Source: a virus. Taken from it: a DNA stretch of 44,078 bases. The stretch lies in the IMG/VR virus record IMGVR_UViG_3300035698_014127, positions 1 through 44,078 of that record; one strand, written 5' to 3'. Under the pieces are notes generated by a model. That model saw nothing but the letters and a program-made list of their open reading frames with translations. It did no database searches and was not told the origin of the DNA. A program made the position numbers and the translations under genes. Below are positions 22,813 to 31,281 of this stretch, piece by piece. Position 1 is the stretch's first letter. Each line of letters starts with the position of its first letter.

Positions 22813-23253
22813 TTAAAACGTGTAGTAATAAAGAGTTATGACTACTTCTGCGGAATCAGCGGTGTTTCCTGTCCAGACGACCGTCACAGGTCCGTTTACT
22901 GCCACAGGCCCATACGAGTTAGACACCTTTGGCCGCGCTCGCTCAGTAGGCGTATATCCACGGTCGTCCATGGCACCGCCCATAAGGTCGACTCCATCAG
23001 CATTATTTATCGCTATGTCATAATCAGCCGTGGGCGTAACCGTCCCAGGGTCCGACTGAGCGAGGACGAGGTATCCTTGCAATGGCCAATCTGTGGTTTC
23101 AGAAAAAGAACCATCAGTATCCGCCACACACGTAAGCGTTACTTGTGTCTGCGTAGTTGTTACGCGCACCACAGACTCGCTCATGGAGTCGGCAGCGTAT
23201 GCGCTGGTAGTAAAAAGTAGTAATGCGAGTAGCAAAACAAGTAATCTTTTCAT
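22813..23253 (-). CDS. Exported-looking structural protein, 146 residues
   Basis: ATG 23253 with GAGGTGA upstream. Signal peptide MKRLLVLLLALLLFTTSAYA followed by a beta-rich mature part (VRVTTTQTQVTLTCVADTDG, VVWTGNTADSAEVVITLYYY). Sits between the peptidase-domain tail protein and the glycan-binding protein. No family recognised; possibly a fibre-base or decoration component. Confidence 0.5.
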   Translation of the reverse strand: MKRLLVLLLALLLFTTSAYAADSMSESVVRVTTTQTQVTLTCVADTDGSFSETTDWPLQGYLVLAQSDPGTVTPTADYDIAINNADGVDLMGGAMDDRGYTPTERARPKVSNSYGPVAVNGPVTVVWTGNTADSAEVVITLYYYTF

Positions 23254-23261
23254 GGTTCACC

Positions 23262-25688
23262 TCATGGGTCCGCTGTTAATTCACGGCTGATAAGTGCGTT
23301 AAGGGTGAAAACCTTGGCGTCAAAATCGTTGTAAACGTAAGGCACAATTATTTCTGGCGAGCCGCCGTCTCTGGCCTGCCATTGTACTCCAGTTTCCTGC
23401 ACAATTCGCTCAGTATAAATATCCATGTCTGCCAGGGTTTTTATAGCCCTGTCAAGAACAGTGGTCCCGTCCAGCACCACCCACGCATGCCCTATAAAAT
23501 TAAATATTTCATTACCGCCTGCGTCATACTGTGGTGGCGAAAAAGACTCTTGCCGGTATCCCGCTTCAAGTTTAATCCTTGAAATTGCAAAGCCTGCGTC
23601 AAGCATCATCTGAATGGTGGTAATTGCAAAATCTTCGCAGTCTCCAGATGGGTTCGACTTGCTCAAAAATTGCCAATTGTCTTTATTCGTTTCGTCTGGG
23701 ATATACGTATAATTGGCATTGATATAATTAAGAATCGTTTGAATCGTAGCTGTTTCATTTTCTATTGGGACAGGTGGCGTTAGGTCCACTTGTGTCACGA
23801 TTGGATGGTCATAATACTGGCCAGCGAAATCTGCATAAGTGCCAGGAATCAGGTCTGTTAATGGCCTCATCCAACTATTCTCGTCTCCGTTAAATTCAGG
23901 CCCCTCTGCCCCAATTATCATGCCAAAATTATTTGGCTCTGCAAGCAAGCGCCCGCTGATTGATAGCAATAACTCAGTTACAATCTCCTTACCGACACCA
24001 CCCACAGCCCATGTGTTAGACTGGTAGTTCACTGGTGACGGGTACTGATAGATTGCCCGCCCGCCGTCAATATCAACATTACTTGAAAGCGTTTCAATCT
24101 CTCCGTCACCTGCCGCCACCGTGTACCCGTGGTCTTTTGAAAAATAATAAAAGACGCCTTTCGAGTCCAGAAAGCCACGCCCCTTCCACGCAAAAGAGAT
24201 TAAGGCAGGAACATACAAGCTGGCGTCACAAATAGGCGAACAGGCATCGTCAAGAGAATCCCACTTTGTCTCTACAAGCGATGAAATGTCCACGGCCTCT
24301 TGCAGTGGCGTGCTTGCGGTCACGTCCACAATCCCAGGTATCGGGTCACCTGGGCAACAGTCGACAACCATTCGGAATGTCCCAAGCGGCACGCCGAGTT
24401 GCTCATCGGCAGGGTCAATGCACCCGGTGTACGTGCCCAGGGCACTTGTGAGCAGCGTGGCCTTTGCAATTTTCGCGTTGGCCCAATTGGTAATGGCCAA
24501 ATTCACCGAATCCACATAAGACTGGTACCCAAGATTTTGGTTTTCGCCACCAGTAGAATCGCGCCAACTAATCCACTGGGCCTTGTCCTGGTCCGCCATG
24601 GCCTGCGTGTAGCGTTGCCAGCACACACCAGATGCCATTGATATACATGTTCCTACAAAGCCATTATAGTACTCAATCACCTGCTGAACATACGTGTTCT
24701 TGCAATAATCTGCATAGCCCTTGAAGACACCAAGCTCTGAAATTCTGGCATTTGCCAGGGCGTCAAACTCGTCATTCCCGACCAGGCTTTGCACCGAAAT
24801 CACAACTTGCATGGCGCATGGCTTCGGGTTGGACTCAAATCCAACAACGGCTGGTGTCGACCAATTCTGGCCGGTAAATTTCACCACCACAGAATCGCCG
24901 ACCTCAAAAGCTGCTTGGTCACAATCAAGATACTCAAAAGGCACGTTTATCAGTGTCGCGCCCTGGTTGATGTCCAGCCGTAAGTCATCTGATGTGGTCG
25001 CCGCATCTAACGAAATTTCGCCAAGCTCTGATTCCTCGTCAATTGCTACTATGGTCCCAATGCGAAAAATAGGCTCCCATTTTTGCCATCCTGGCTGCAT
25101 GGCTGCGTTGTAAAAACCCTCTGCGGCGGTCATGCCAAGCGTTGGCTTTAGTTGCCCGTCAGATGTATTCCACCCTGCCTGGTCGCCGTCCACGCCACCT
25201 GGCTTGACCAGTACCAAATTGCCTACACCATTCACCTCCACGGTGCCAACAGCGCCCGATAATTCCTCCGTGTAATCCAGGCACCAAGTATCGGTATCGT
25301 AATCAGGCGCAGCGTTATTTAGTCTGGTTTTTTCTTTTTCAAGCGCTTGCTCTTCAAGCACCAATACGCTGACCTCGTTTGCTGCTGCCACCTCTGCCGC
25401 CCTTTTTTCGGTTGCGACCTTTGTGGCCTCCGTAACGGCGTTGCGCAAGGATTCATTCAGTGGACTTGCCGCGTAATTATCGATAGAGATATCAAGGTCA
25501 TACAGGGCCGCATTGAGATCGGCCAAAGCGTTCCGCTTCGCCTGCCTCGCGTCAAAAATAGCAAATAGAAGCTCCCACAGCCTATCCGCTATCGCTGCCA
25601 GTCGTGCAATAATTACAGCGCGATTGTGCTCCACGGTGACCGTGTACTTTCCTTCGCCATGGTCAGTTTTTATGGTCGCCTTACCCAT
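23262..25688 (-). CDS. Tail protein with C-terminal transglutaminase-like cysteine peptidase domain
   Basis: 808 residues; ATG 25688 overlaps the previous stop (TAATG). Residues 1-120 contain long helices. The middle is tail-specific (LDINQGATLINVPFEYLDCD and VVKFTGQNWSTPAVVGF look like OB/baseplate-type beta segments). The C-terminal ~180 residues form a bacterial transglutaminase-like cysteine protease: Cys684 in PSGDCEDFAI, His734 in GHAWVV, Asp746 in LDRAI. This catalytic triad order fits the family. It may process a tail protein or attack the cell wall/surface during entry. It lies in the hub or tip region of the tail operon. Confidence 0.75.
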   Translation of the reverse strand: MGKATIKTDHGEGKYTVTVEHNRAVIIARLAAIADRLWELLFAIFDARQAKRNALADLNAALYDLDISIDNYAASPLNESLRNAVTEATKVATEKRAAEVAAANEVSVLVLEEQALEKEKTRLNNAAPDYDTDTWCLDYTEELSGAVGTVEVNGVGNLVLVKPGGVDGDQAGWNTSDGQLKPTLGMTAAEGFYNAAMQPGWQKWEPIFRIGTIVAIDEESELGEISLDAATTSDDLRLDINQGATLINVPFEYLDCDQAAFEVGDSVVVKFTGQNWSTPAVVGFESNPKPCAMQVVISVQSLVGNDEFDALANARISELGVFKGYADYCKNTYVQQVIEYYNGFVGTCISMASGVCWQRYTQAMADQDKAQWISWRDSTGGENQNLGYQSYVDSVNLAITNWANAKIAKATLLTSALGTYTGCIDPADEQLGVPLGTFRMVVDCCPGDPIPGIVDVTASTPLQEAVDISSLVETKWDSLDDACSPICDASLYVPALISFAWKGRGFLDSKGVFYYFSKDHGYTVAAGDGEIETLSSNVDIDGGRAIYQYPSPVNYQSNTWAVGGVGKEIVTELLLSISGRLLAEPNNFGMIIGAEGPEFNGDENSWMRPLTDLIPGTYADFAGQYYDHPIVTQVDLTPPVPIENETATIQTILNYINANYTYIPDETNKDNWQFLSKSNPSGDCEDFAITTIQMMLDAGFAISRIKLEAGYRQESFSPPQYDAGGNEIFNFIGHAWVVLDGTTVLDRAIKTLADMDIYTERIVQETGVQWQARDGGSPEIIVPYVYNDFDAKVFTLNALISRELTADP

Positions 25689-27142
25689 TATGCTTCGGTA
25701 ACTTCCATTTGCTGCTGTTCTATAGCCACAAAATAAGATATCATTCCCACGGCAATGGAATCGCCGTCATAGGTAGCTGTGTCCCCTGGACGCAAGTACA
25801 GGTCAGGGAATGCTGTTCTGAAAGTCGTTTTGCCCCCAGACGTTCGCTGATATGTCACATTCTCAAGCGTGACATTCTTTGCGCCCCAGGATTCAGTGCG
25901 GTACCCTGTGAGCGTGATAGATTGGCTCCTTGGCCCGATATCTGACCGAATGTCTGACAATTCGCCGCGTGCTATTTCTTCCCTGTGCTGCTCCACCTCA
26001 TCCACATTATAGGCCATATAGACGACCAAATCACCATTGGACCGGTCGTCAATATCGTCCGCGTAATCCACGCCAGGCACGACCACGCCCAGGTAAGTCG
26101 GCTCATCATCCCTGATACGCGCTTGAAAGGATTTCATGGGCAACGTCAAGTCTGTGGTGTCGTCTGCGCTGCCGGTCAATACACAATAAAAAAGCCGCTG
26201 TGCCGTGTCTCCGTATTGCCGCAAAAATTCCGACCAGTTAAAAGCGTCCGCAGAGTCGGACAATTCCAAGTTATCAGACACGTCATGCTCTGACTCGACT
26301 GCTCGGTCGGCAGTATCAGACAATCCGATGTTTTCTGCAATAACTTGCGATAAATTAAAGGCGTCTGCGCCATCTGCTATGCTAACTGTGTCTGAAATGC
26401 TCACCACAAAATCGCCGGAAGCGTCCACGCTGTCAGATATGCCAGCAGAATCAGCTATACCATCCACCAAGTTAAAGGCGTCCGTTGAGTCCGACACGCC
26501 AACGGAATCAGACACGCCATCCGTCAGGCTGTATGCGTCCGCTGTGTCGGTTACGCCTACAGAATCAGACACCTCTAAATCATAGGTCTCAGCAGTGGAC
26601 AGCTTTGAAAACCCTGACGGCATCGTGTAAGAGAAAGCCGTCGCGCCAAAATTAGCGGTGAGCGCGTCAGCGTATTTTTGAAAAGTAAAAAATGGGTACA
26701 GTGTTCCAGAAACCCCGCTATACGCCTCGTTAGTTCCGGCTGATGGGTCGCCTGACTCTGCCCATGTCCCGTTCTTTGACCACCAGATTTTCCCATTGTC
26801 GAGGTCCAGCGCAACGCCAATTACGTCCCCAGCGGTGTACGTGTCCCCATAAGACGACGCAGATCCATTGTGCCGCTTTTGCGCAGCGTTAAGATAGCCC
26901 CAGGAATTTGCGTCTGTGCCTATGCGTGCCGTCAGGCTCGCCGAAGTATTTGCCACGCCCACGCCCATGGTCCAGCCCCCGTCAACGTCAATGGTTATCT
27001 CCCAATAGTACTTGCCAGAAGACTTACCAAGGTCGCCACGGGCACCCCTGTCCCCGTTGGACGCTGATGTTGCAGTCAAGTCGCTATTCGTCAAATTGAC
27101 GCTTGCGGCCTTATCTGCGCTATTCCATTTTGCATAGGCCAT
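25688..27142 (-). CDS. Tail protein with SPRY domain and Asp-Ser-rich repeats
   Basis: 484 residues. Residues ~40-190 form a SPRY/B30.2 beta-sandwich: GKYYWEITID, GWTMGVGVAN, GYLNAAQKRHNG, AGDVIGVALDLDNGKIWWS and LYPFFTFQ are its characteristic strands. Residues ~190-305 contain six ~19-residue repeats of the type SDSVGVSDTADAFNLVDG. The C-terminal ~180 residues are a tail-hub-like domain (FYCVLTGSADDTTDLTLPM). SPRY domains bind short peptides or glycans and are rare in phage tails, so this may be an adhesin or receptor-binding part of the tip. The repeats could be an extended spacer or calcium-binding stalk. Confidence 0.75.
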   Translation of the reverse strand: MAYAKWNSADKAASVNLTNSDLTATSASNGDRGARGDLGKSSGKYYWEITIDVDGGWTMGVGVANTSASLTARIGTDANSWGYLNAAQKRHNGSASSYGDTYTAGDVIGVALDLDNGKIWWSKNGTWAESGDPSAGTNEAYSGVSGTLYPFFTFQKYADALTANFGATAFSYTMPSGFSKLSTAETYDLEVSDSVGVTDTADAYSLTDGVSDSVGVSDSTDAFNLVDGIADSAGISDSVDASGDFVVSISDTVSIADGADAFNLSQVIAENIGLSDTADRAVESEHDVSDNLELSDSADAFNWSEFLRQYGDTAQRLFYCVLTGSADDTTDLTLPMKSFQARIRDDEPTYLGVVVPGVDYADDIDDRSNGDLVVYMAYNVDEVEQHREEIARGELSDIRSDIGPRSQSITLTGYRTESWGAKNVTLENVTYQRTSGGKTTFRTAFPDLYLRPGDTATYDGDSIAVGMISYFVAIEQQQMEVTEA

Positions 27143-27145
27143 GGT

Positions 27146-27661
27146 TTATGCGTCCGCTATTGCGATTGTGATGGTGACTTTCAGTGTGTCGCCATTCTCA
27201 ACGCCCTTTGAACCGCTTGTAAATTGCGCCAGGTTGAAAAGTTTGCCACTCCCAGCCGTGTCATCCTTAGTGGTCGCGGCAGTCCCACCGCCAACCAGAG
27301 CCGCACCGTAGATGGTCTTGGTCGCGTTCATGGCAAAAGACGCCTTACTTGCGCTATTCGTTATTTCTTTTGACGTTACGCCTGCCTCGGTCCATGCCTG
27401 ACGAGTGGCTTCAGTGTAGGCCGTGCATTCAGTGTACCCTGGAGTCGCGTAAGTATTCCCTGCTGCCGGTGTATGGTTGTCCTCGAAAAGAGCCACATAC
27501 CATGCAGTGATGGCGGTCCCACCAGAAAGCGCAGAATCCAGCGCGTAGGTTAATCCTTCGTCAACGCAAAGATTGTGCTTTTTATCGGCCCATTTCAGGA
27601 TGCCATCAGGCCCAAAACACTCAATTTCATATATCGCCCCAAGCCCTATGCCGTGTTTCAT
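27146..27661 (-). CDS. Minor tail protein
   Basis: 171 residues. I start at ATG 27661, which overlaps the previous stop as ATGA and has AAAGGA upstream. Sequence blocks IYEIECFGPDGILKW, GLTYALDSALSGGT and AWYVALFEDNHTPAAG match small phage tail proteins that often lie between the tape measure and tip genes. Its beta-rich C-terminus ends in KVTITIAIADA. The role is inferred from position and resemblance. Confidence 0.55.
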   Translation of the reverse strand: MKHGIGLGAIYEIECFGPDGILKWADKKHNLCVDEGLTYALDSALSGGTAITAWYVALFEDNHTPAAGNTYATPGYTECTAYTEATRQAWTEAGVTSKEITNSASKASFAMNATKTIYGAALVGGGTAATTKDDTAGSGKLFNLAQFTSGSKGVENGDTLKVTITIAIADA

Positions 27662-28014
27662 GTCAATTTTTCCTTTACCAAAAAAGTGATGTGCAACGTC
27701 CCGCCATCGCTCGCAAAGTCTTGCGGATTGCACAAAAAAACACCATCCTTGCACGCAACCATGAGCAAATTATAAGCCTTAAACATCCGCCACAAGTTAT
27801 CCTCTTCAGCCTCGGGTACTCTTGCCTCAATATCCAGCGACCTATCCCCGTCAGTGTACCCAAGGTCCGTAACGACCACAGAGCCATCCAGGGTTGCCGT
27901 CCTCGTAACACGCCTTGCGCCAGAAAGTAAATCACTGTCTTGTATGGCCTCACGCAGCACCACAGCACCGGTCAAGTCATAAGTCTGCGTGCAAATACTG
28001 ATAATATTAACCAT
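27658..28014 (-). CDS. Small tail protein after the tape measure
   Basis: 118 residues from ATG 28014. Beta-rich: RVTRTATLDGSVVVTDLGYT, SLDIEARVPEAEEDNLWRMF, TLHITFLVKEKL. The place immediately after the tape measure is that of lambda gpM-like tail-tip proteins. No enzymatic motif. No strong Shine-Dalgarno; translation may be coupled to the tape measure gene. Confidence 0.55.
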   Translation of the reverse strand: MVNIISICTQTYDLTGAVVLREAIQDSDLLSGARRVTRTATLDGSVVVTDLGYTDGDRSLDIEARVPEAEEDNLWRMFKAYNLLMVACKDGVFLCNPQDFASDGGTLHITFLVKEKLT

Positions 28015-30660
28015 TTATAGCCCCAACAAAAAAGAACCTTGGTCCTCGTTCACGCGCAGCTTTATTGCGCTCAAGATTTCCCACATAATCGCTTGCAAAT
28101 GCGGCTGAAGCGCACCTGCATCAAAATCGATGGTTATCCCGCCGCCGCCCCTTCGCAACATGGCAGCCTTGGCTCTCATTTCCTCAACTTGCGCCTTAAC
28201 CACTTTTTCTTGGAGTTTGAATGCTTTTTCTCTAAGATTCATCTCTTTTTCCATATATATTCGTATATCAAGTGACTCACTTGACCCCTCGCGGACCCCT
28301 CCGAGCGCACTTGCGAAATCGCCCATTAACTTGCCCGTTGATATTATAGAAGTATCTATAGAATCAAATACAGCCTCGACCTTTTGAGCGTTCGCCTGGA
28401 CCTCGGCGATGTCAATCCTTGCTTTCCATTCCACAGCAGATTGCACTACGGCCGCCTGCGCCTTCAGGTTAGCGATTTTGACTTGAGCCTCAATCTCCAT
28501 CACCCGAACGGCGGGTATTTTGTCGTCAATCTCATCCACGGCCTTTGCAGTCGCAGCCGCGTCCACCTCGGTCTTTATGTACACACTTCGTTCAGTCGGT
28601 AGGCCCTCGTCTATAATCAATTCAGTATATCTAATACTGGACACGTCAGGCTCTGCAATGATTTTGACAGCTTTCGTCTTGACCTGCTCAAGCGCAGTCT
28701 CAAAAACCAATCGCTGTTCGGTTGCGCTTTCCTTGGTGGACGTCTCCTGCTCGAACAGAAAGTCCTGATATTTTGCTTTGGCTTTGTCAAAATTCCAATC
28801 TGTTACGTCCTTGTCAAAGTCTTGCAACCCTGTGAAGTTAAACACTTGGTCAGCCAAGCGAAACAAGGACTGTGCTGCTCCTTCTACCCCTGGAACAAAC
28901 TTATCTAGCAGCGTGCCAGCGAGAACGCCTAAAACACCAGCCATCCCAACCAGTCCAGCCGAAGATAGCAGAGCACCGGTCGCAGCAGACAGTCCAGCAG
29001 AGGCCGCAGTTGTGACGCCCATAGCACTCGCCACTCTGGTCAAAGTAGCTCCAGCGTTCACCACGGAGGACAGGCCAAAGAGGCCAAAAAAAGCAGCCAT
29101 TGCATCACTGTGAGCAAGTAGCTTTGAAATGCCCAGTGCCAAGCCAGAAATTGAACCAACGAGTTGCAACGTGTCCTCGCTCAACTCGTCCACGTTATCC
29201 AGCCCCGCGCCAATGGCCGTAAACATCGGGCCAAGGCCATCCACCACACCAGCAGACACACGGGTCAATGCCTCAAAAACATCCACAAGTTTTTGCAGCG
29301 CACGCGCCAGGCTTTCAGGGTCACTCGCGTCAAGCTCACCAAAGACAGCAGAAAAAGCACCCCGCAACGAGTCGCCCAAATCCCCAAAAGAATCAATGAA
29401 CGTAGAAAAGTCAATTTTTCCAAGAGCCTCCGGCAATGTTTTGGCTATTTCTTCGATTGTTGACGCAAGGTCATCACCAAGGCGGCTAATAGCGTCAAAA
29501 AGGTCATCAAATGCACCAGCGGATACCGCGTCACCTATTGATGCAAACACGCCAGAAAGCGCCCTGGCAACGTCCGCATATTCGTCTGTTATCTGGCTGC
29601 CGATCTGGATAAGTGTTGCCTGCAAGTTGTTGACAAGGCCCTGATTTATCAAGGCCATATTGTCAGCCATCTTTCCATACGCGGCCTCTGTTGCACCTGC
29701 TGCGTTCTGCATGGCAAACAATGCTTCCGCAAATTTCCCCGTGCTGTCCTTGCCCAAAACGAGCGCAGCATTCAACCCTTCAACAGAGCCGAATAATTTT
29801 GACATAGTGGCCACGTTGCCGCCGGTGGCTGCCTGCACATCTGCCAAAACGCCCTCAAAGCCCTTGGATTGGAGTGCCGCCGCACCAAACTCAAGGCCAA
29901 GAGCTTTAGCTGTTTTTTCAGCTTGCGCAGAGGGTTTAATCAGGTTTGACAACGCCGCTTTTATAGCTGTTATGGCCTGTGTCGTCGGCAATCCTGCCGC
30001 TGTGAGTGCCGCGATACTTGCGCTCAAGGTCTCAATCGGGACATCCGCAGCGGCAGCTATCCCAGTCACCTGTGCCAAAGAGGCGGCAAGCTCTGGGATA
30101 GTCGTCTGCCCCTTTTCAACCGTCTTGAAAAGCACATCAGAATATCGCGCTGCCTGGTCCGTGCTGGCACCGTAAGCATTCAGCGTTGAAGCCAATAAAA
30201 CCGTAGCACTATTCAGGTCAGACTTGCCAGCCACGGCAAGCTGCTCGGCGGTGGTCATCAAGCCGAGTGAATCGGCATAATCCGTGCCAGCAGAAATGGC
30301 TGAATAAATCGCGCCTGTGATTGAATCCAGCCCTTGAGTTGACTCGCGGGAGTAGTCCAACACTTCACCCTTAAAGCGCTCCAAATCGTCTGTGGACGCA
30401 CTTGTAAGCGTGCTTATTTCAGCGAACGAGCCGCTAAAATCTCCAGCTGCTTTCACTGCCAGGGCAAGGCCGCCGATACTCAAGGTTACAAGTGCGGCCT
30501 CGGCCTTAAGCACGCCAGTTGCAAAACCTGCAAGCGGGTCAACGACTCCTTGCAACTTACCGGCAAACTGACCAAACCGAGCCTCAATTGATTGAATTGT
30601 CTTGGTGATTTTGTCATCACCTTGAAAGACAATTTCGACTACTCTGGAAACATCAGCCAC
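28015..30660 (-). CDS. Tail tape measure protein
   Basis: 881 residues from GTG 30660, overlapping the G-T chaperone frame. The first ~400 residues follow the TP901-type tape measure pattern (GVLDYSRESTQGLDSITGAIY-like blocks here GEVLDYSRESTQGLDSITG, AATAADVPIETLSASIAAL-like AAADVPIETLSASIAALTA). Long helical stretches, Ala/Gly-rich membrane-like segments (about 490-590) and a helical C-terminus follow. It sets tail length and may form the DNA channel. Length predicts a tail of roughly 130 nm by the usual 1.5 Å per residue rule. Confidence 0.9.
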   Translation of the reverse strand: MADVSRVVEIVFQGDDKITKTIQSIEARFGQFAGKLQGVVDPLAGFATGVLKAEAALVTLSIGGLALAVKAAGDFSGSFAEISTLTSASTDDLERFKGEVLDYSRESTQGLDSITGAIYSAISAGTDYADSLGLMTTAEQLAVAGKSDLNSATVLLASTLNAYGASTDQAARYSDVLFKTVEKGQTTIPELAASLAQVTGIAAAADVPIETLSASIAALTAAGLPTTQAITAIKAALSNLIKPSAQAEKTAKALGLEFGAAALQSKGFEGVLADVQAATGGNVATMSKLFGSVEGLNAALVLGKDSTGKFAEALFAMQNAAGATEAAYGKMADNMALINQGLVNNLQATLIQIGSQITDEYADVARALSGVFASIGDAVSAGAFDDLFDAISRLGDDLASTIEEIAKTLPEALGKIDFSTFIDSFGDLGDSLRGAFSAVFGELDASDPESLARALQKLVDVFEALTRVSAGVVDGLGPMFTAIGAGLDNVDELSEDTLQLVGSISGLALGISKLLAHSDAMAAFFGLFGLSSVVNAGATLTRVASAMGVTTAASAGLSAATGALLSSAGLVGMAGVLGVLAGTLLDKFVPGVEGAAQSLFRLADQVFNFTGLQDFDKDVTDWNFDKAKAKYQDFLFEQETSTKESATEQRLVFETALEQVKTKAVKIIAEPDVSSIRYTELIIDEGLPTERSVYIKTEVDAAATAKAVDEIDDKIPAVRVMEIEAQVKIANLKAQAAVVQSAVEWKARIDIAEVQANAQKVEAVFDSIDTSIISTGKLMGDFASALGGVREGSSESLDIRIYMEKEMNLREKAFKLQEKVVKAQVEEMRAKAAMLRRGGGGITIDFDAGALQPHLQAIMWEILSAIKLRVNEDQGSFLLGL

Positions 30661-31281
30661 GTTGTTTGCTCCGTCTGTTTTGGTCTTCGTACCATTTGCC
30701 CCAGAGCGCCCGCTCTGTTGCAGTTAAAAACCCCTGTGGGAAAATGTCCGGTCTCGTCTCGTACAAAAATCGGTGTCCCCCACCTGCCCCGCCTCCAGCG
30801 CACAGTGCAAGCGAAGCCCGCACGTCAGGGTCTCGCCAGAGACGCTCTATTCCCCCGGCATGGCTCCCTCGCCGGTAAGCACCAGTATTGCGTTGGTTAA
30901 ATTGTAAAACGTCACGGGACGCACCGTCGCCAGCTTGACAGACTGCGCGTCCGTGATAGTCGGTGACACACTGCCAAATTTAAGCATGCGCAAACGCCGT
31001 ATATAATCTGGCTGTTTGGCTCCGTCGTCCAGCCCTAACGACTGTTTTACGCCCGCTATAACGCCTTCACCGGTACTGCTCGCGAAGGCAGACAATAGGC
31101 CCTCCACATTGCGGGCCTGCTCCGCCGCGTCATTTACGATTGCCAGTTCCTTCCCCGTCAGATTTCGCACGGTCCAGGCCTGGTCTTCGCCTTCATCGAA
31201 AAACGCGGCCAATTCTGGAACCGGCACGTCCTTTGTGCGGGGCTGGAATTTCACTTTTTCCAGTTTATTAATGTTAAGCAT
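30653..31281 (-). CDS. Tail assembly chaperone G-T fusion by -1 frameshift
   Basis: The G frame stops at 30847-30849. One base back, an uninterrupted 66-codon frame runs from 30853 to a stop at 30653-30655, overlapping the tape measure start. The extension contains GIERLWRDPDVRAS, HRFLYETRPDIF and ERALWGKWYEDQNRR, clearly protein-like and Trp-rich. A run of five G (30853-30857) directly before the G stop is the likely slip site. This matches the lambda G/G-T arrangement, where a small share of ribosomes make the fused protein that recruits the tape measure to the tail tube. Confidence 0.8.
30847..31281 (-). CDS. Tail assembly chaperone (G-like)
   Basis: 144 residues. I start at ATG 31281 (MLNINKLEKVKF) because GGGAGG lies seven bases upstream and it overlaps the glycosyltransferase stop. 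TKDVPVPELAAFFDEGEDQA and WTVRNLTGKELAIVND match the tail chaperone family. Length is close to lambda gpG (140). Together with the frameshifted form it chaperones the tape measure. Confidence 0.8.
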   Translation of the reverse strand: MLNINKLEKVKFQPRTKDVPVPELAAFFDEGEDQAWTVRNLTGKELAIVNDAAEQARNVEGLLSAFASSTGEGVIAGVKQSLGLDDGAKQPDYIRRLRMLKFGSVSPTITDAQSVKLATVRPVTFYNLTNAILVLTGEGAMPGE

